Of a stretch of DNA of 64,000 nt, positions 59,317-64,000 are shown in pieces. Origin of the DNA: Glycine soja (Eukaryota > Streptophyta > Magnoliopsida > Fabales > Fabaceae); assembly GCF_004193775.1 (NCBI RefSeq), contig NC_041008.1, positions 43,433,136 to 43,497,135 on the forward strand, in the 5' to 3' direction. The notes under the pieces were generated by a model, which ran no database searches, had not been told where the DNA came from, and saw only the letters and a program-made list of their open reading frames with translations. Made by a program: the position numbers and the translations under genes. Position 1 is the first letter of the stretch, and every line of letters begins with the position of its first letter.

Positions 59317-61485
59317 ATGGTTAAGACTAGAGGATTAGGTCGTGCCTTAGGTAGGGTTGTTGGCAGAGGTTTGGGGAGAGGGGATGGTGATGATTCTGAC
59401 AACGCTCCCCAGCACCGAAGGCCGACCGCATCGGCACGCAGGCGACGGGTACCTGTCACTGTTGCCGATGATGTGCCTGCGGTACCTGCGGACTCCCTAT
59501 GGTACCTGTGGACTCGCCTGCGGTACCAGAGGCTGAGCCTGATGTAGCTAGCGATAAGCCCATGGTAGATGCTGACGCACAGGACACCGATGCAGAGACT
59601 GGCGTACAGGATACCGGTGCAGAGGATGTTGCAGATGAGGTTGAGGGATTTCCTGGTGGACCCAGGGACCCATCTGTGCTTACGGAGTATGCTGAGCATG
59701 TTGTAGCCAGCATATGGTCCAGGGAGATATTTATAATATTCAATTTAAGTTGTCTGTTAAGTATTATTTTTTATTGAGTTTTTGGTTACTTTAAAATATT
59801 ATTTTAATAAATTATCTGTTCCTTTATACTTCAATTCAGGAACGCCCTGAGTTGAAGTTATCTTCCCATGGAAGGAAGGTGTATAAATTAGGCAGGCCTG
59901 TTCCTGCAATTGAGGAGATGGTTGCTGGGACAGGATTAAGTCCTCTGATCACGTGTTCAGTAGACACCGGTGATCAGGGACTTATATCCTCGTTTGTCGA
60001 GAGGTGGCACCGGGAGACAAGTACTTTCCATCTTCCAATGGGGGAGGTATCCATCACGCTGGACGATGTCGCGTCTCTTCTTCATCTATCGATCGTTGAT
60101 GACTTCCATGCCTTCCAACCTCTGCAGATTGACGAGGCGGTGCTGATGTTGGTTGAGTTACTGATGGTTTCACCAGAGGTAGCCATGGCCGAGACAGGAC
60201 ATTGTACTGCACCATACATACGCCTGTCTTGGCTATGAGACATTTATCAGCTCAAATGTCAAACCCAGCACTGGACAGCTGCAGCTCGTGCTTATCTTCT
60301 GCATCTTCTAGGTTGCACTCTTTTTGATAATAAGAGTGCAACCCATGTTCATGTTGTGTTCTTAGACGTCCTGCGTGACCTCACTCAGACTAGGAGGTAT
60401 GCATGGGGAGCTGCTGGCCTCGTCCATATGTACGATTAGCTTAATGATGCAAGTATCAACACCAGCCGACAAGTTGTTGGTTACATCACGTTGTTACAGG
60501 TAATTAACATGTTTTTCATAATTTAATTACAAAATTGTTTTAATGAGGGTATTTTATTTCAGACGTTCATTTGAAATTTGTATGATTTTCATGTAACCTT
60601 TGTAGTGTTGGATATATGAGCACTTTCCGTCAGTTGTGGAGTGCAATGTTGATCTGGAGTACAACGAGGTGTCACCACGTGCATGTCGGTGGATTGCCAC
60701 AAAGAAGACTGTCAAGAAGATATCTACAACGACGTACAGGCAGCGCCTGAATCGTCTCAGGATTCCAGATGTCTACTGGATGCCATATGGGGAGCACCGA
60801 CTGGTCCAGGACTTTCATCTGATTTCATGTTTCTTAGGACAACTCCGTTGGGGGCCTGTTGTTGTCAGATACAAACCAGAGAGGGTTATGCGCCAGTTCG
60901 GATACATCCAGTGCATTCTTGCACACCCTGTCGATTCATGGGTATCATTGGATGACGTAGACGATAGGTGGCGCACTACTCAGACCATCTAGCGCCAGTA
61001 GGTGACATATGTGTTGTGCCAGGTCAGTGTGCGCCCAACTACATTGACTGGTTCTTCGTGATATCACATCCATTCATGACTGCGCCACAAACATCAGATC
61101 CTCCACGACATATCCCTCGAGTGCCAGAGTCACGTTTCCCTTAGGAGCCAACACCAGCATCGACACATGTGCATTCTGATGCGGACGAGCCCAGACATGT
61201 AGTGGTAAGTGTTACTATTTGGTTACATGTATGTCATTTACTTGAATTATTTTAATACTAATTTGTATAATTTGTTTGTTTTCAATTTAACAGGAGACTT
61301 GCCATGTCATCGCGGAGACATTGAAGCATCATCTCAGCCTAAATGAAGTCATGCCAGACACATCGACATATGAGGTCATCCAAAAATGCTTCAGGATTGT
61401 CAGGGGTGTCACAAAAGACGTCAATGTGTATTTGAGGTCTCATCGTAGGCGACACAGATCAACCATAGTTTATTCACACCTTTGA
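59317..61485 (+). pseudogene. PMD (MAIN-like) gene carried by the MULE, degenerate
   Basis: The start MVKTRGLGRALGRVVGRGLG at 59317 is the usual legume MAIN-like N-terminus. The frame shifts near 59490-59505 and continues as VEGFPGGPRDPSVLTEYAEHV. Exon 1 should end GGGAG|GT but reads GGGAG|AT (about 59730), so the donor is lost. Exon 2 after TTCAG at 59839 reads ERPELKLSSHGRK, ETSTFHLPMGEVSITLDDVA (PMD core) and LSWL, then TGA (60237), TAG (60437). After an intron (60500-60606) CWIYEHFPSV, RYKPERVMRQFGY and TQTI follow, with TAG at 60990 and a shift near 61010. A last exon after TTAACAG (61291) ends at TGA 61483-61485. PMD proteins work in silencing and meristem maintenance; this one is dead. 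Confidence 0.82.
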
Positions 61486-61900
61486 TATTATTAGTTTTGG
61501 ACGATGTATTTGACTGAACATTTTGTATATTTTAAGTTATTTTGGTCAATAATATTAGTTTATAATATTAGTGTTAACGTTTACATGTTATTTATGTTTA
61601 AATTACTTGATTCAAAATTCATTCGAAATTCATCGAAATATTATGAACGGAATTAACTAAATTAGAAATGTTATATTATTATTGCCTTAGTAAATTAGAA
61701 ATTTCATTTAAAAAATAAAACATATCTACATTGTTTATTACTAATTAATTAATTTAATGAAAATTTGTTTAAATAAAGCTTAAATTTTCAAAAAATACAG
61801 TCTTTTACGGATCAAGTTGATCCGCAAAGACAAATAATGCAGGGGTAGTTTTGGCATTTGTTAACGATGCTGGGTGCACCTAGTAACACCCCAAACAAAC

Positions 61901-63660
61901 AAACAATGCTTGACCCATCCGGGGCCCCATGACTCGCCGAGACTCTAGTTCAAAACCAAAACTCACCAAGTCAGACCCGGTGCAAACACTAAATAAGCCA
62001 CTTTTATATTTAAGTATTTAAAAATGTAAATATATATTATAAAAAAACACATAATATCATTAAAAATTATATTATATATTTTATTATATTAAATTAATGA
62101 AAATAACTTTAATAAATCTAAAAAAAAACATATTATATTTTTATCAAATTTACTCTTATGCTAATATTTATTATTTCAAGTTATTTCTAAAAATTTACAT
62201 AACATAAATATTTATATATAAGATACACATGATAATGGGACATACTAAACACTTGTTTCTATCTACGTCCCAACCCCTTAACAAGAAAGAATAGATTAAA
62301 GTTTAAAAAAGATGAATTTATATTTTTTAAATACATATCCTTATCTTAGGTAGATTTTATCAAATTTGGATAAACCTGCAATAAACCTGTCACATTTTTA
62401 TTATTATTGTAATTTACTTATATATCAACATGTTCCCATCCATGTCAACATGTTACAATCATAATGCCCCAACATTCTAGAATATATTGTGGAAAATATA
62501 GAGGAAATTTCAAAATTCTCATATATCTCATTGAGATTAGAATTGAGTGTTACTTAATAGTGATTTTTAATAATTATTTTCAGTCGAAGTCCTAGTTTCG
62601 ATCAAGTAATTGTTAAAATAATGATTGCGTTTAAATTGTCTACAATTGTGTCATATATGAGGAAAAGTCTTAGAATATTGAACTGAAATTATTTTAACTT
62701 AGAATCATGTTCTACATAATTAAATATGTCTATGATAATTTTCTCTGATTTTTTAGAAATTTTTAAAAAAATTTAATAATGTGCCTTAGATTGTTGTTGA
62801 GAGCTCAGTTGTATAAGTGTAACACTCTTAAATTTACAACTTAGATTCTATAAATTTTTGTGTTGATGTGATTTGTGAAAATATAATTTAAGTTGAAATT
62901 AATTACAATGAAAATTTATTTCAAGTAATTAGTTAAAATATCAATTATAGACATGTCATTTTATGTGATAAGTTAATTAGAAATTTGATTTTCATTAGAA
63001 CATGGTTTATACATTGTACAAGATTAGACGCTGTACATTTACTTCATTTGCTAAAAGAAAATTTTTCATGTATGCTTAAGCTTACTTTAGCCAATTATAG
63101 GCATTATTTTCAAATGTCAATCTAGCATAAAAAGGCCCTTACTTGGCCCTCTGAACAAAGCCAACTTGTCCAAAATTTAATTTAACTTTAATGTTTCAAT
63201 TCATAATTTTAAAAATCAAACCAGTGATAAATTCAGTCAAATCATATTTGGTCAATTATCGAACCAGTAAATCATTAATTAACTTGCATGACTTAGTATG
63301 TATTAAAAAAATTTATACCCTACCTTAAAAATCACATTAAAAATTAATATAATTCCAGAAGCTTATTCTTCAAGTTCAAATCCATATTAATATTATTTTA
63401 TTTATTATTTATATTTATCTAATTTAATTATATATATTTAAATATATATATATATATATAGTTTTTTATGTTATAAGTATTTTTATTATGATATATTAAA
63501 TTTTAAATATTTAATAGAATTACTCCCAAAATGCTAGTTTTGTCCACTAATCTCTATTATATATTTAATGTCAAACTGATGATTTTATATGTACTATATT
63601 CTTATTAATTTAAGAGACAATTAAAATAATATATTTTTTTTTATGCAAGAGTTGTTGGAC
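61901..63660. other. Intergenic, AT-rich
   Basis: After a CCGGGGCCCC-containing stretch (61918-61985, related to the GACCC-rich repeat at 56225-56345) the region is AT-rich with a (TA)n run near 63442-63460. No gene seen. Confidence 0.5.
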
Positions 63661-63673
63661 ACTTGGCATTTGG

Positions 63674-64000
63674 TAGGGGTGGGTAAACGGACCCAGGTCC
63701 ATGGACTGGCCCGTGAGATCCGCGATCCGTGCGGGTTACAGACCAATTATTTTAAACGGTCCATGGTTATGTTATATTTTTGGGTCTGCCCCGCTTAACC
63801 CGCGGACTATGCGGGTTTAGCCCGCGGGGTCTGTGGGTTACCCGCAGCCCGCATTAGGTTTAATTTGTGGGACACTGACCCAATTATATTAGGTTTGATT
63901 TTCTCTTTTTCACTTTAAACTTTTCTTTTAAAATAGCAGATAAAGAAATATATTCGATAAGATAAAGATTTAAAGATAAAAATAAAAGATTTAAATTAAA
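63674..64000. mobile_element. Left end of a hAT-type MITE (runs out of the window)
   Basis: Starts TAGGGGTGGGTAAACGG, close to the MITE terminus at 19873 (TAGGGGTGGAAATAGG). Subterminal words alternate in both orientations: GACCC/GGGTC, CCGCGGAC, CCCGCGGGG, GCGGGTTA/AACCCGC. The right end is beyond the window. The 8 bases before it, GCATTTGG, would be the target duplication to look for. Confidence 0.7.

Larger units (their letters stand above)
57134..61891. mobile_element. Complete Mutator-like element (4758 bp) with 9-bp target duplication
   Basis: The left terminus starts GGCTGTTGCTAGGTGCACCC; the right terminus, reverse complemented, starts GGGTGTTACTAGGTGCACCC (18 of 20, and AGC continues in both). 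Flanks are CAAACAAAC at 57125-57133 and 61892-61900, a 9-bp duplication as for MULEs, although this sequence is low-complexity. Inside: repeated terminal words, a pyrimidine-rich tract, palindromic subterminal repeats and a PMD pseudogene. No mudrA transposase is present, so it is non-autonomous and moved by another element. Confidence 0.85.

Noticed and set aside
1..64000. tRNA genes, rRNA genes, CRISPR arrays, bacterial operon signals
   Set aside because: I saw no tRNA-like A/B box pairs with cloverleaf potential and no rRNA; the other classes do not apply to plant nuclear DNA.

Overview
This is about 64 kb of AT-rich eukaryotic nuclear DNA from a flowering plant. Evidence: genes split by GT-AG introns, proteins from plant families (SMG7 with a GRYFV C-terminus, GOT1, a plant phospholipase A2-like protein, a SWIM/MULE-derived protein), and a dense plant repeat load (MULE, PIF/Harbinger, hAT, Copia, Gypsy, L1, a solo LTR carrying the palindrome GTAATCGATTAC). 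The repeat flavour and protein sequences suggest a legume, most likely Glycine. That is inference from memory; no search was run.

Four genes look intact. (1) SMG7, minus strand: coding exons 17035-12683, a 5'UTR exon near 18086-18240 and two introns in the 3'UTR. (2) GOT1 Golgi-transport protein, plus strand: coding exons 34075-36245, 5'UTR exon ending near 31519. (3) A phospholipase A2-like gene, minus strand: coding 45601-44545. (4) A large SWIM zinc-finger gene with a MULE-transposase-like core, minus strand: coding 54421-49754, two 5'UTR exons at 56.1-57.0 kb. Coding exons were rebuilt by hand; all junctions are GT-AG and reading frames close across all of them.

The rest is transposon-rich intergenic DNA. 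0-0.23 kb: one end of a MULE. 2.69-3.53 kb: a Tourist-like element (TTA target duplication) carrying an Argonaute N-terminal fragment. 4.47-8.32 kb: a decayed PIF/Harbinger element with both ORFs. 10.0-10.8 and 43.6-43.9 kb: two members of one repeat family. 18.66-20.66 kb: a repeat family whose copies show the empty site of a 546-bp hAT-type MITE. 21.8-24.8 kb: decayed L1 ORF1 interrupted by a compact LTR-PBS-LTR element. 26.6-28.9 kb: a Copia 5' end joined to a Gypsy remnant. 28.9-30.0 kb: L1 ORF2 on the minus strand. 30.1-30.7 kb: a degenerate minisatellite that reverses orientation. 36.9-43.3 kb: a plant-mobile-domain (PMD) relic broken by a 1.6-kb solo LTR and by a hAT element, followed by a mudrA-like fragment. 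57.13-61.89 kb: a complete 4.76-kb MULE with 9-bp target duplication carrying a PMD pseudogene, inserted just upstream of the SWIM gene. 63.67 kb to the end: the left end of another hAT-type MITE.

The genes are unrelated in function (mRNA surveillance, vesicle transport, lipid metabolism, DNA-binding-like protein) and do not form a pathway. The most interesting points are the two 3'UTR introns and the duplicated start-codon region of SMG7, the Argonaute capture, the row of hairpins with constant loop and varying stems in the solo LTR, and the nested history of the PMD relic.
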